Source of the DNA: Oceanobacillus neutriphilus
GTDB lineage: Bacteria; Bacillota; Bacilli; Bacillales; Amphibacillaceae
NCBI RefSeq assembly: GCF_014645515.1
Contig: NZ_BMLW01000009.1
Location: forward strand, 174,432 to 238,431
Direction: 5' to 3'
DNA length: 64,000 nt
Shown here in pieces: positions 1-8,319 of the stretch. The position numbers and the translations under genes are program-made. The notes beneath the pieces are model-generated. The model ran no database searches and was not told the DNA's origin. It was given only the letters and a program-made list of their open reading frames with translations. Positions within the stretch are counted from its first letter, which is position 1. Every line of letters begins with the position of its first letter.

Positions 1-209
1 CAAGAAGCAATCCTGTTAAGATGATGACACTGCATACGGTAGCTGTCGATTTAGGAGCAGCAATCGGACCTTTGCTATCATTTATTATTATAGATGTATA
101 TGGAATTTCCGCTGTTTTCTATCTATCGAGTCTAGTGATGCTGCTGGTTGCAGGAGCATGGGTTGTTTTTCACTTTTCTCAAAGGGAAAGAGGCAGGTAT
201 AGTGCGTAA
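1..209 (+). CDS. MFS transporter, C-terminal fragment
   Basis: The reading frame is open from base 3 and has no start inside the window, so this is the 3' end of a gene that begins upstream. About 68 residues are visible, with two hydrophobic stretches separated by a short polar turn. The first contains a GAAIGPLLS helix and the second ends in a basic tail (HFSQRERGR). This is the usual look of the last two helices of a major facilitator family transporter. The substrate cannot be told from the fragment. It is followed by aroD in the same direction. Confidence 0.6.
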   Translation, partial: RSNPVKMMTLHTVAVDLGAAIGPLLSFIIIDVYGISAVFYLSSLVMLLVAGAWVVFHFSQRERGRYSA

Positions 210-264
210 TGAAAGAGTTTTTTTAAAGGATAAGTTTCAGTAATGAATGGAGGGTGTATGGATT

Positions 265-1035
265 ATGACAGAAGCATTAACAGTTAAAAATAGAACACTG
301 GGAGAAGGGAAGCCGAGTATTTGTATTCCTTTAACTTCTTCAAAAAAAGCAGATATCATTGAAGAAGCGAAACGTTATCAAAAAGAGGCAATAGATGTTG
401 TTGAATGGCGTGCGGATATATTTGAAGAAGTGGAAAATCAGGAAGCGGTAGAGGAGGTTCTAAAAGATTTAGTGAATATCTTAAAAGGAATTCCGCTGAT
501 TTTCACCTTCCGCAGTCATCAAGAGGGGGGAGAAAAGGAACTTTCCAAAGAAGATTATGTATCGTTGAATCAATTTGTCATCCAGACAGGTCTTGCAGAT
601 TTTGTGGACGTAGAATTGTATCAGGGAGAAGATACGGTTCAGCATCTGATTTCTATCGCACATCAGCAGCATACATACGTAATCATTTCCAATCATGATT
701 TTCAAAAAACACCGCCTAAATCAGAGATTATCAATCGATTAAAAAGGGCAGATGAGCTTGGCGGCGATGTATTAAAAATTGCTGTGATGCCAAATGAAAC
801 AGAGGATGTTTTAGAGCTGTTAACAGCAACCAATGAAATGAAAAAACTTACAAAGAAGCCAATGATCACAATGGCGATGGGCCCGCTTGGAGTTATTACC
901 CGGTTGTCCGGGCAAGTTTTCGGTTCAGTACTAACCTTTGGAGCTGGAGAAAGAGCTTCAGCACCGGGACAAATTCCAGTTCAGAAACTGCAGCAAGTAC
1001 TTGATGTTATTGAAAAGTCGATGGGGGAGAAATAA
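265..1035 (+). CDS. aroD: Type I 3-dehydroquinate dehydratase
   Basis: This enzyme dehydrates 3-dehydroquinate to 3-dehydroshikimate, the third step of the shikimate pathway. The protein has 256 residues, normal for the type I (class I aldolase fold) family. The Schiff-base lysine lies in VLKIAVMPN (about K171) and the catalytic histidine in SNHDF (about H144). The early EWRADIF motif and the late GxxxxRLSGQVFGSxLTF region also fit. An in-frame ATG at 247 has no ribosome site. I chose the ATG at 265 because GGAGGG at 249-254 lies ten bases upstream. It stands apart from other aro genes. Confidence 0.93.
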   Translation: MTEALTVKNRTLGEGKPSICIPLTSSKKADIIEEAKRYQKEAIDVVEWRADIFEEVENQEAVEEVLKDLVNILKGIPLIFTFRSHQEGGEKELSKEDYVSLNQFVIQTGLADFVDVELYQGEDTVQHLISIAHQQHTYVIISNHDFQKTPPKSEIINRLKRADELGGDVLKIAVMPNETEDVLELLTATNEMKKLTKKPMITMAMGPLGVITRLSGQVFGSVLTFGAGERASAPGQIPVQKLQQVLDVIEKSMGEK

Positions 1036-1150
1036 GCAGTTATAATGAAGCCGATATTTGCAGTATATTCGCTTTAAAATGAGGCAAGACGGAGAGGTTC
1101 TCAACCTTAAGCAGGAGGAACTCTTCGGTCTGAAGCAGCGATAATTTCAA

Positions 1151-1243
1151 GGGATAAATCAGTCACTGATCCGATGTGCAGGAAGAGATAAGCCGATACA
1201 ATAAAAGTATCAAATAACTTATACTCAGGAGCTGATTTATCCC
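1151..1243. repeat. 12-bp perfect inverted repeat before a small ORF
   Basis: GGGATAAATCAG (1151-1162) is matched exactly by CTGATTTATCCC (1232-1243), with 69 bases between. The right arm ends one base before the ATG of the 49-codon ORF and overlaps the end of its putative ribosome site. It could fold in mRNA and hide the start, or be a DNA target. I know no family for it. Confidence 0.5.
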
Positions 1244-1393
1244 ATGTTTTCATCTTATGAAATGTTAAAAAGCCAAATTGATTATCAAGTGGAGGATGTA
1301 CGGAAGACAATGGAGCAATGTAAAAATAAAAAGAAAAAACATAAAGTAAAGAACTGGGAAAAGTCATATTTTCGTTTAGAAAGAGAGGGCTGA
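1244..1393 (+). CDS. Small basic hypothetical protein, 49 residues
   Basis: I do not recognise this ORF. It encodes 49 residues with no hydrophobic stretch, an acidic to neutral first half and a lysine-rich middle (CKNKKKKHK). An AGGAG-like site lies about eleven bases before the ATG, which is rather far. The right arm of a 12-bp inverted repeat ends immediately before the start codon. A strong bidirectional hairpin follows the stop codon within 20 bases, as expected for a real transcript. The amino acid composition looks like a small intracellular, possibly nucleic-acid-binding protein, but this is only inference. It could be a chance ORF. Confidence 0.4.
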   Translation: MFSSYEMLKSQIDYQVEDVRKTMEQCKNKKKKHKVKNWEKSYFRLEREG

Positions 1394-1411
1394 ATCTAAT
1401 GGCATGGCATG

Positions 1412-1474
1412 AAAAAAAGAGGATTTCGATTTAGCTATTGCAACAGCAGCAGTGAATCGAAATCTTCTTTTTTT
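1412..1474. terminator. Bidirectional terminator, small ORF / alcohol dehydrogenase
   Basis: A 20-bp stem with one G-U pair: 1412-1431 against 1455-1474, around a 23-base loop. The outer part is A7/T7, so it gives a U-tail in both directions. It serves the small ORF on the plus strand and probably the dehydrogenase operon on the minus strand. Confidence 0.75.
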
Positions 1475-1552
1475 ATCATAGGGAGAAAGGAATTCATTTC
1501 GCAGGGCTTCTTCCTCCAAAAAAGGGCCGGGAGATTCACGCTCACGCGATTA

Positions 1553-2602
1553 CTATGGTTTGACTACAGCTCTTCCTCTCAGCATTCCTTGTTCCATCTT
1601 TTCATATGCTTTCTCTACATCATCCAATGAAAAGAGCTCTACTTCATTTCGAATAAGTCCGGCTTCTGCCAGTTTAATAACTTCTTTTGTATCATTGATA
1701 GAGCCGCCCTGAAAATTAAATACTTCTCCATCCAATGGAAGGCTGCCATACCATGGTTTATTTGAAGTCCCCATTCCGGCTCCAATTAAGCCGAATGACC
1801 CTGATTTTCTGACAGCAGCTAATCCCGTCTCAATGGTTGCATCAAAGCCGGCGAAATCAAGCACAACTTCAACCCCGCGTCCATCCGTTAAATCCATTAT
1901 TTCTCCTAATGTAGCTTCATTCACCCCAACCAGTGTATGATGGGCACCATAATCTTTGGCAATTTCCAATCTGTTCTCATTTGTGTCGATTGCAATTATT
2001 TTTGCAGGGCTGAGCTCGCGGATAAACTGTATAGCAAATCCTCCTAGTCCTCCTGAGCCGATAACAATAGCTGTTGACCCGGGGATCAATTTGGGTAATA
2101 TACGCTTGACTGCATGATAGGACGTACTGCCCGCATCGGTTAATGGTCCCGCTGTTGCAGGGTCTAATTTGTCGAGCTTGATAATTTGCTGCGGCTTGTC
2201 TACCAAAACATATTCTGCCAGTCCTCCATTGATTCCATAGCCTCTGCCGGCTGCAGCATTCTCACAATTATTTGTTTGTCCTTTAAGGCAATATTCACAA
2301 TTACCACAGAAATAAGAGCTGACCAAAACTACTGGATCTCCAATTTTAAAGCCTGTAACTCCTGCGCCCAGCTTCTCAATCCAGCCGCCAATTTCATGTC
2401 CTAAAGTAAATGGAACCTTCCATCCTATCTGCTCGACCATCTCCTTTGGCATTTGCTGCATGGAAATATCTGAATGACAAAGTCCATTTCCGGCTACCTT
2501 TATTAATACTTCACCTCCTGCTGGTTCAGGAATTTCAGTTTCAACTAATTTCGGCTTCGTCTGCCAATCAAGAAGACGATAGGCTTTCATTTTATTCTGC
2601 AT
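1553..2602 (-). CDS. Zinc-dependent alcohol dehydrogenase (MDR family)
   Basis: This 349-residue medium-chain dehydrogenase oxidises an alcohol with NAD(P). The N-terminal catalytic domain has the zinc ligand Cys in GLCHSD, the GHEIGG motif, and a four-cysteine structural zinc loop (CGNCEYCLKGQTNNC). The Rossmann domain follows with GSGGLGGFAIQ and then an acidic residue in IAIDTNENR, which suggests NAD. An AAGGAG site lies eight bases before the ATG. It is the second gene of a unit with the ketosteroid dehydrogenase-like flavoprotein 35 bases upstream, so the two probably oxidise the same cyclic alcohol or ketone. The true substrate is unknown. Confidence 0.88.
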   Translation of the reverse strand: MQNKMKAYRLLDWQTKPKLVETEIPEPAGGEVLIKVAGNGLCHSDISMQQMPKEMVEQIGWKVPFTLGHEIGGWIEKLGAGVTGFKIGDPVVLVSSYFCGNCEYCLKGQTNNCENAAAGRGYGINGGLAEYVLVDKPQQIIKLDKLDPATAGPLTDAGSTSYHAVKRILPKLIPGSTAIVIGSGGLGGFAIQFIRELSPAKIIAIDTNENRLEIAKDYGAHHTLVGVNEATLGEIMDLTDGRGVEVVLDFAGFDATIETGLAAVRKSGSFGLIGAGMGTSNKPWYGSLPLDGEVFNFQGGSINDTKEVIKLAEAGLIRNEVELFSLDDVEKAYEKMEQGMLRGRAVVKP

Positions 2603-2637
2603 ATAAATGCTCCTTCCTTATTTAAATATAGATGTGC

Positions 2638-4344
2638 TTAAACAGTCAGTGTCACCTTTGGAATTTGACTGTCTTTCTTTCCCTCACTTTCAACGATATC
2701 CATTACAGCTGCATAACCAAACACCATAGATGCTCCAATCGTTGCACCGGGTCCGGGGTATGTTTCTCCCATTATAGAGGCTGTACAATTTCCTGTAGCA
2801 TATAAGCCTGTTATTGGAGTACCATTCTTTGTAATCACTCTTGCTGATGCATCGATGACCAGCCCGCCTTTTGTTCCGATATCACCTGGATAAATCGGAA
2901 TTGCATAGTAAGGAGCCTTGTCCAGTGGTGCCAGATTGGGGTTATCCAGTGTCGGATCACCATAATATCTATCATAAGCACTATCCCCGCGCTGAAAATC
3001 CGCGTCTTTCCCATTAGCTGCAAACGTATTAAACCTGGCAATAGTTTCAGCCAATTTTTCTGGAGGTATATTGATTTGCTTGGCAAGTTCTTCAGGAGTA
3101 TCTGCTTGTTTGGCGTACCCTGTTTCGAACCATTCTTTAGGGAACGGCTGAAATGGCATAATTCCAAATACAAGATAACGGCTCTTTACGCGTTTATCAA
3201 ATATCATCCATGACGGTATTGTAGAGCCTTGTTCATTATTATTTTCATACATTTGATCTACAAATTCATGGTATGGAACAGATTCGTTGATATAACGTTC
3301 GCCATTACTGTTTACGATAATTAAGCCGGGTGTAGCCCGCTCAGCTACAGGCATAAATGCCGGAGCTCCAGGCGGCGCTGATGTAGGAGTTCCCCACATT
3401 TTGTCCATTAAATCCAATTGGCCGCCTAACTTTACACCGGCAGCAATGACATCACCTGTCTGCTGTTCGGCTGCTAATGTCCACTCTGCATTAGTAGGCT
3501 GTGGTAAATATTTTTCCCGCAGCTCCTGATTGTGAGAAAAGCCGCCGGAAGCAAAAATCACACCTTGACGTGCCTGAATATTGATTTCTTTTCCATCTCT
3601 TTCAGCAATGACACCTGTCACGTGATTTTCCTCATAAATCAAATCTTTAAAAGGGGTATTAAGCCAAACCTCGCCTTTAGCTTCCTTGAGTGAAGTGTAT
3701 AGACGGGCAACTGCTGCCTCTCCTAAAGTAGTGGGCTTGTAGCCGGAAATAAGTGTGCGAATCAGGCGCATACCTACTTTCATTGCCTTTACTTTTCCAA
3801 TCCATGTCCTCATAATCATGTTCACTTTGTGGAACTCACTGGATTTAAGTACCATTCCTTTCGTCGGCAAACCTGAAGTACGTAAATGCTTGATATCATC
3901 TCCTAATTTCCTAAGGTCAAACAGCTGGGCTTCAACGGCTCTCCCTGAAGCCAGGCCGCCTGGTGCTTCAGGGTAATAATCAGAATATCCAGGAGTGTAT
4001 TCCCATCTGAAATGTTCCGTATTCTCGTGCAGGTACTTTACCATTTCAGGTCCCTTTTTCAGGTAAGCCTTTTTTAAAGCATCTGGAACACAGTCTCCAA
4101 CGGTAGAGTCCAGGTAAGTTTTTGCCTGTTCATACGTATCCTTAACCCCGGCATCTTCTAAATAAAGATTATTGGGAATCCAGATGGTCCCGCCAGATTT
4201 TGATGTGGAACCGCCAAACAGAGCCGTCTTTTCAATGACAATTACTGATAACCCCTGTAAGCGTGCTGTTAAAGCAGCTGTTAACCCCCCGGCACCTGAA
4301 CCAACGACTACAACATCGTAATGTTCATTCCATTGTTTTTCCAA
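2638..4344 (-). CDS. FAD-dependent dehydrogenase, 3-ketosteroid 1-dehydrogenase-like
   Basis: This 568-residue flavoprotein belongs to the fumarate reductase/KstD superfamily, which introduces a double bond next to a ring ketone. The N-terminal VVVGSGAGGLTAAL and the downstream glutamate bind FAD. A GYSDYYPEAPGG segment (around residue 130) resembles the region holding the first KstD active-site tyrosine. Near the C-terminus YPGPGATIG (about Y529, G533) matches the KstD motif with the catalytic Tyr and Gly. It starts at TTG after a GGGGGT site. It is divergent from a TetR gene and followed by an alcohol dehydrogenase. Steroid substrates are inference; other cyclic ketones are possible. Confidence 0.82.
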   Translation of the reverse strand: MEKQWNEHYDVVVVGSGAGGLTAALTARLQGLSVIVIEKTALFGGSTSKSGGTIWIPNNLYLEDAGVKDTYEQAKTYLDSTVGDCVPDALKKAYLKKGPEMVKYLHENTEHFRWEYTPGYSDYYPEAPGGLASGRAVEAQLFDLRKLGDDIKHLRTSGLPTKGMVLKSSEFHKVNMIMRTWIGKVKAMKVGMRLIRTLISGYKPTTLGEAAVARLYTSLKEAKGEVWLNTPFKDLIYEENHVTGVIAERDGKEINIQARQGVIFASGGFSHNQELREKYLPQPTNAEWTLAAEQQTGDVIAAGVKLGGQLDLMDKMWGTPTSAPPGAPAFMPVAERATPGLIIVNSNGERYINESVPYHEFVDQMYENNNEQGSTIPSWMIFDKRVKSRYLVFGIMPFQPFPKEWFETGYAKQADTPEELAKQINIPPEKLAETIARFNTFAANGKDADFQRGDSAYDRYYGDPTLDNPNLAPLDKAPYYAIPIYPGDIGTKGGLVIDASARVITKNGTPITGLYATGNCTASIMGETYPGPGATIGASMVFGYAAVMDIVESEGKKDSQIPKVTLTV

Positions 4345-4463
4345 TAGGATGACCCCCTTTGATTTTTTGAATTATGTTAAACTATATATGTGAATTAATT
4401 TTAGTATAAATTTTACATGAAGCGCTTTCAATCGGTAATAACCTAAGGTCTGTACACATAAAC

Positions 4464-4484
4464 AACAGATGAATGCAATCTGTT
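4464..4484. promoter_or_regulatory. Candidate TetR operator
   Basis: AACAGAT, seven bases, ATCTGTT form a perfect two-fold symmetric 21-bp site in the divergent promoter region, 32 bases before the TetR start codon. Size and position fit a TetR-family operator controlling both directions. No second copy was noticed nearby. Confidence 0.5.
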
Positions 4485-4515
4485 TAAAAATGAAAAGAAA
4501 TTTGGGGTGATTTGA

Positions 4516-5121
4516 GTGGTTGCCAAGGATATAATACTGGACAGACGGGTGAGGAGGACAAAAAAATTATTAAAATATGCGCTTCTTGAATTGATGTATA
4601 AAAAAAGCTATGAGCAAATAACGGTTACGGATATTGTGGAGCATGCGGATTATAATCGTGCTACTTTTTACCGGCACTATAATCAAAAGTCTGATTTAGT
4701 CAAGGAAATTATTACTGATCAGGCAAGTGGGCTTATTCAAGCTTTTAAAGTCCCTTATAAGAAGAATAATTATATCCATTTAAACGACTTAGCTCCTTCA
4801 GAAATTGTTATTTTTAATTATATTATCGAAAATAAGCGTTTTTATGCACTTTGGAGGGAATTCGAAGCCATACCAGGTTTTTATGAAGTTTTTCTGCAAT
4901 CTATTACTCAATTTTTCGAGCATGATATTAACTTGATTACCCCTTACCGTGATGGGTTGGATAACAATATGTATACCTCGTTCTATGCCTATGGAATTTT
5001 AGGCATTATTCTGGACTGGATTAAAAATGATTTTGAGCAATCTCCTGATTATATGGCAAAACAGCTCTGCAAAATAATAAATTACTATCCGGCAGAATCA
5101 TTTATCACCGGGAACTCTTAA
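4516..5121 (+). CDS. TetR/AcrR family transcriptional regulator
   Basis: The protein has 201 residues, a normal length for a TetR repressor. The N-terminal DNA-binding domain (about residues 10-60) shows the family pattern: a first helix, then ITVTDIVEHADYNRATFYRHYNQKSDLV, of which RATFYRHY is the hallmark recognition helix. The C-terminal half is the ligand-binding helical part and is rich in aromatic residues. It starts at GTG, six bases after GGGGTG. It points away from the flavoprotein/alcohol dehydrogenase pair and most likely represses it, binding the 21-bp palindrome between them. The inducer is unknown. Confidence 0.85.
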   Translation: MVAKDIILDRRVRRTKKLLKYALLELMYKKSYEQITVTDIVEHADYNRATFYRHYNQKSDLVKEIITDQASGLIQAFKVPYKKNNYIHLNDLAPSEIVIFNYIIENKRFYALWREFEAIPGFYEVFLQSITQFFEHDINLITPYRDGLDNNMYTSFYAYGILGIILDWIKNDFEQSPDYMAKQLCKIINYYPAESFITGNS

Positions 5122-5290
5122 GGAAGCAAGTTTAGAATATTGTTTCCAGCTTAGAAAAGTATATAATAATAATTCAACTTTCGCATCTTAAAAAATAACT
5201 TGCCTATCATAGAGACAGGTGTTGATTGTTCCTTCCATCTATTTCTTGACAAAGCATAGATTCTACCCAGAGAGAAGGTAACGTGTGAGG

Positions 5291-5397
5291 CGACCGCTGC
5301 GGCGGACCGTTTTGCTTTCCTAGGGGCACGCTCTTCAGCTAACTTTTGCCAAGAAGATCACTTTGCAAAAGTGGATCTTCAGATGGTGCTGATCCCT
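5291..5397 (-). repeat. Structured intergenic repeat, inverted copy
   Basis: This segment resembles the reverse complement of the element at 5770-5890: both share GCTTTCC next to a G-rich run, CTTCAGCTAACTT and AAGTGGATCTTCAG in the same order. GAAGATC (5353-5359) pairs with the GGATCTTC further on. The left edge contains GGCGGACCGTTTT (5301-5313), whose complement AAAACGGTCCGCC lies at 5626-5638 beyond another repeat. No gene is visible. Confidence 0.55.
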
Positions 5398-5619
5398 GTC
5401 CAGCTACAAGCGTCAAAAACTAGACAACTTCCCGATAGCGCCCTACGATAAAGAAGACTTAGCGACTGGCAAGCCGTCAGGCGCAGACAGAGCTAAAGTC
5501 GCACTTATGCCACGCTGGTGAAAGTCATCATCCGTTCGTAAACTCACGGTGATTCCTTTATCTCAGTTGCTTCGGTCCAGTTATTACGTTTTTAAACGAC
5601 GCTTTCCGCCTTTCTTTCA
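5398..5619 (+). repeat. Structured intergenic repeat, copy A
   Basis: This is about 222 bases and shares both ends and an internal block with the element at 49466-49708: a GTCCAGCTACAAGCGTC start, an internal TTCCTTTATCTCA, and a TACGTTTTTAA end with a GCTTTCCGC-type arm. The terminal arms AAGCGTC and GACGCTT pair. Similar long hairpin sequences beginning with GTCTAGCTCCA are, from memory, dispersed in Bacillaceae intergenic regions. It holds no gene. The larger gap 5122-6043 otherwise contains only the flanking repeats. Confidence 0.6.
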
Positions 5620-5769
5620 GGAGTCAAAACGGTCCGCCTCCGCTAGAAGGAGCACTCTATACAAGTTGAAACACTAAAATGATCTTTTTATCAAACAAAA
5701 AGCAATTATTTCATCCAGATCCATCTGGATATGATTCCTTTCATTCGCTGTAGAAGCCTAACTGAGCGC

Positions 5770-5890
5770 AGACCAACCACGAAGACTCCTATGGGAACAG
5801 GGCGAGCTGAAGATCCACTTGAAAAGCGGTTTTCTTTTCAAGTTAGCTGAAGCCGTCCCCATGGAAAGCGTAGTGGTTGGTTGCGGGAGC
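5770..5890 (+). repeat. Structured intergenic repeat, direct copy
   Basis: CCAACCAC (5773-5780) pairs with GTGGTTGG (5873-5880). Inside lie CTCCTATGGGAA with CCCCATGGAAAG and an inner hairpin of CTTGAAAAG against CTTTTCAAG. The inside is a diverged inverted copy of 5291-5397. The GACTCCTATGGGAA...CATGGAAAGCG layout recalls dispersed hairpin repeats of Bacillaceae; that assignment rests on memory. Confidence 0.55.
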
Positions 5891-6043
5891 AATACACAAT
5901 TTCCATTGGATGATTTAACAATATACATGTCCATCCTGGAATAGTAAGGTATAGTTGCTTATTCTTAGGTGCGAAAGTTGAGATAATAATATAAGATAAA
6001 GATAAACAGAACCAAACAATTCTTATTATTGGAGGAAAAGAAC

Positions 6044-6538
6044 ATGCTGGCTGCTGTAGAAAAAGTAGACAATGGTTATATAGCAATTTTTGAACGTAAA
6101 TTTGACAGATCTGTTGACGAAGTTTGGGGTACATTAACACAAAATGATAAACTGCAACAATGGATGCCCAATTTAGAAGTGGTAGATCTGAACGAAAATG
6201 GAAAAATGAAATTTAATATGAATGATGGAACAGGGAAATCTTTAGATATTTCTATTTTAGATTTTCAAACGCAGTCCTATTGGCAATTTGAATGGGGAGA
6301 AGGTTCTGTCCGGTTTGAACTGGAGTCAGCAGGCAATGAATGTATTTTAAAATTAAAAGAATACATTCCCGTGCTCAATGACCATGTTTCTAAGGACTTA
6401 GCCGGCTGGCATATCTGTTTAGATATGTTTGAGGCAGCATTGGAAGGAAGTCCAGTGGATTTTCCAAAGGAATCCTGGGAAGTGAAATATGAAGCATATA
6501 AAAAATTAGTTGATCCGCTGTTGCAGGAAGATAAATAA
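6044..6538 (+). CDS. SRPBCC (AHSA1-like) domain protein
   Basis: The 164-residue protein has the START-like/AHSA1 fold pattern: FERKFDRSVDEVWGTLTQNDKLQQWMP near the N-terminus, alternating beta strands in the middle, and a long C-terminal helix (GWHICLDMFEAALEG). Members bind hydrophobic ligands or act as stress accessory proteins; no specific function can be assigned here. A TTG at 6029 is in frame, but GGAGG at 6031-6035 lies inside that extension and is placed correctly for the ATG at 6044. It converges on the catalase gene with a shared terminator. Confidence 0.8.
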   Translation: MLAAVEKVDNGYIAIFERKFDRSVDEVWGTLTQNDKLQQWMPNLEVVDLNENGKMKFNMNDGTGKSLDISILDFQTQSYWQFEWGEGSVRFELESAGNECILKLKEYIPVLNDHVSKDLAGWHICLDMFEAALEGSPVDFPKESWEVKYEAYKKLVDPLLQEDK

Positions 6539-6540
6539 TT

Positions 6541-6580
6541 AAAATGGCACCTCAAAGCTTAATCATTGAGGTACCATTTA
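6541..6580. terminator. Bidirectional terminator between SRPBCC gene and catalase
   Basis: AAATGGCACCTCAA and TTGAGGTACCATTT pair with one mismatch around a ten-base loop. A- and T-rich flanks on both sides suit termination of both converging genes. Confidence 0.65.
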
Positions 6581-6583
6581 TTA

Positions 6584-8182
6584 TTAATAAGGGTCTGCAT
6601 CATGACCAAGCTCTTCAGCATGTTTCGGAGCCTGTTCTGCATCGGATGCCCCTAATGGATTCTGGCTGGTGCCATGCTTTTTCGTATGCTCTAAACCTTC
6701 TCTCAGGCGACGGCCATATTCTTCATCAGCTTCTTCAGCAAGTGCAATCATCTTATCCTGAATCCGTTTATCACAGGTTGATAAATCACCAACCATGTTG
6801 GACAATAGTTCATCTTTTTCCCAGTCATCAAATTGACGGAAGGTTTCTCCCGCCTGCTTTGTATTATCATTGCGGTCAATAGATTCACGTACAAGGTTTC
6901 CCTCTACAAAAGGTGTATATTCCTTGCCGGTTTGTTTCGCTTCCTCCAGCCCGCCAAGCACGGACGGCTCGTAATTAATATGCGGATTTTGATCGGGAGC
7001 TTTGTCATTTTGCTGACGTAATTGCCCGCCTTCCTGATTGGTAGCAACCCGCTTTTTAGCTGCATTGATTGGAACCTGCAAATAGTTAGCCCCAACACGG
7101 TAGCGCTGTGTATCAGAGTAGGAGAAGGTCCTGCCCTGAAGCATTTTATCATCAGAAAAATCCAGTCCGTCAACTAATACACCAGTTCCGAATGATGCCT
7201 GCTCTACCTCAGTAAAATAGTTCTCAGGATTTTTATTTAGTACCATTTTTCCTACAGGAAGCCATGGGAATTTATCCTCCGGCCACAGCTTTGTGTCATC
7301 TAACGGGTCAAAATCAAGCTCTGGATGATCGTCATCTGTCATAATTTGTACCAGCAGCTCCCATTCTGGATAATCGCCTTTTTCAATCGCGTCATATAAA
7401 TCCTGGGTAGCATGATTAAAATTTTCTCCTTGGATTTCAGCAGCTTCTTTGGTCGTTAAATTTTTAATCCCCTGTTTTGGCTCCCAATGGTATTTCACCA
7501 GAACAGCTTCTCCATCCTGATTGACCCATTTATAGGTGTTTACACCTGACCCCTGCATCATCCGATAGTTTGCAGGAATTCCCCATGGTGAGTAGATAAA
7601 GGTTACCATATGAAAGGATTCAGGAGAGTTGGAGCAAAAATCAAAGAAGCGCTCGGAATCCTGAATATTTGTTACTGGATCCGGACGAAAAGCATGAATC
7701 ATATCAGGAAACTTCATCGCATCACGGATAAAGAAAATTTTGATGTTATTACCGACCAGATCCCAGTTGCCGTCCTCTGTATAAAATTTAACAGCAAAAC
7801 CGCGCGGATCACGGACGGTTTCTGGAGAATGATTTCCATGAACTACTGTTGAGAAACGGACAAATACGGGTGTCTGCTTCCCTTTATCCTGAAAAACTTT
7901 TGCTCTTGTATACTTGGAAACAGGATCATCACCAACTGTTCCATAGGTTTCAAAATAGCCATGTGCCCCTGCACCGCGTGCGTGCACAATACGTTCCGGA
8001 ACTTTTTCACGGTCGAAATGACTTATTTTTTCAATGAAATCATAGTTCTCTAATGTAGCAGGGCCACGATTGCTGATAGTGCGGATATTTTGATTATTTG
8101 TTACGGGATGACCTTGACGGGTAGTTAGAGTTTTATCATTTTCAATATTTGTTTGGCTGGTGGATTTTTCTTTTTTAGACAT
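6584..8182 (-). CDS. Catalase (monofunctional haem catalase)
   Basis: It converts hydrogen peroxide to water and oxygen. The 532 residues cover the complete catalase core. The essential histidine lies in [12 protein letters not shown] (H67), the distal asparagine in LVGNN (about N146), and the haem-ligand tyrosine in [12 protein letters not shown] (Y355). The C-terminal immune-responsive domain follows, with a short charged tail. There is no signal peptide, so the enzyme is cytoplasmic. No clear PerR box was seen upstream. A GGTTAA and GGCAAT pair 13 bases apart is a weak SigB-like possibility only. It lies in an oxidative-stress-flavoured neighbourhood. Confidence 0.95.
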   Translation of the reverse strand: MSKKEKSTSQTNIENDKTLTTRQGHPVTNNQNIRTISNRGPATLENYDFIEKISHFDREKVPERIVHARGAGAHGYFETYGTVGDDPVSKYTRAKVFQDKGKQTPVFVRFSTVVHGNHSPETVRDPRGFAVKFYTEDGNWDLVGNNIKIFFIRDAMKFPDMIHAFRPDPVTNIQDSERFFDFCSNSPESFHMVTFIYSPWGIPANYRMMQGSGVNTYKWVNQDGEAVLVKYHWEPKQGIKNLTTKEAAEIQGENFNHATQDLYDAIEKGDYPEWELLVQIMTDDDHPELDFDPLDDTKLWPEDKFPWLPVGKMVLNKNPENYFTEVEQASFGTGVLVDGLDFSDDKMLQGRTFSYSDTQRYRVGANYLQVPINAAKKRVATNQEGGQLRQQNDKAPDQNPHINYEPSVLGGLEEAKQTGKEYTPFVEGNLVRESIDRNDNTKQAGETFRQFDDWEKDELLSNMVGDLSTCDKRIQDKMIALAEEADEEYGRRLREGLEHTKKHGTSQNPLGASDAEQAPKHAEELGHDADPY

Positions 8183-8276
8183 GTGTTGAGCCTCATTTCC
8201 TTTATAAATTTCTTCTCATTAGCATTGCCAATCGAGATGAAATTAACCCTTATTTTAAGGATTTTTGTCCAAATAA

Positions 8277-8311
8277 AAAACGAATGCAGATATTGCATCC
8301 GCATTCGTTAA
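8277..8311 (-). terminator. Terminator of the SDR gene
   Basis: AACGAATGC and GCATTCGTT pair with further inner pairing (GAT/ATC). On the minus strand the hairpin is followed by six T residues. It lies ten bases after the SDR stop codon. Confidence 0.75.
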
Positions 8312-8319
8312 TAATGGTA

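Noticed and set aside
1107..1367. 86-codon ORF on the minus strand
   Set aside because: It overlaps the small plus-strand ORF and the inverted repeat, has no ribosome site and an implausible composition.
5838..6140. 100-codon minus-strand ORF near the repeats
   Set aside because: It runs through structured repeat DNA and into the SRPBCC gene on the other strand, with no ribosome site.
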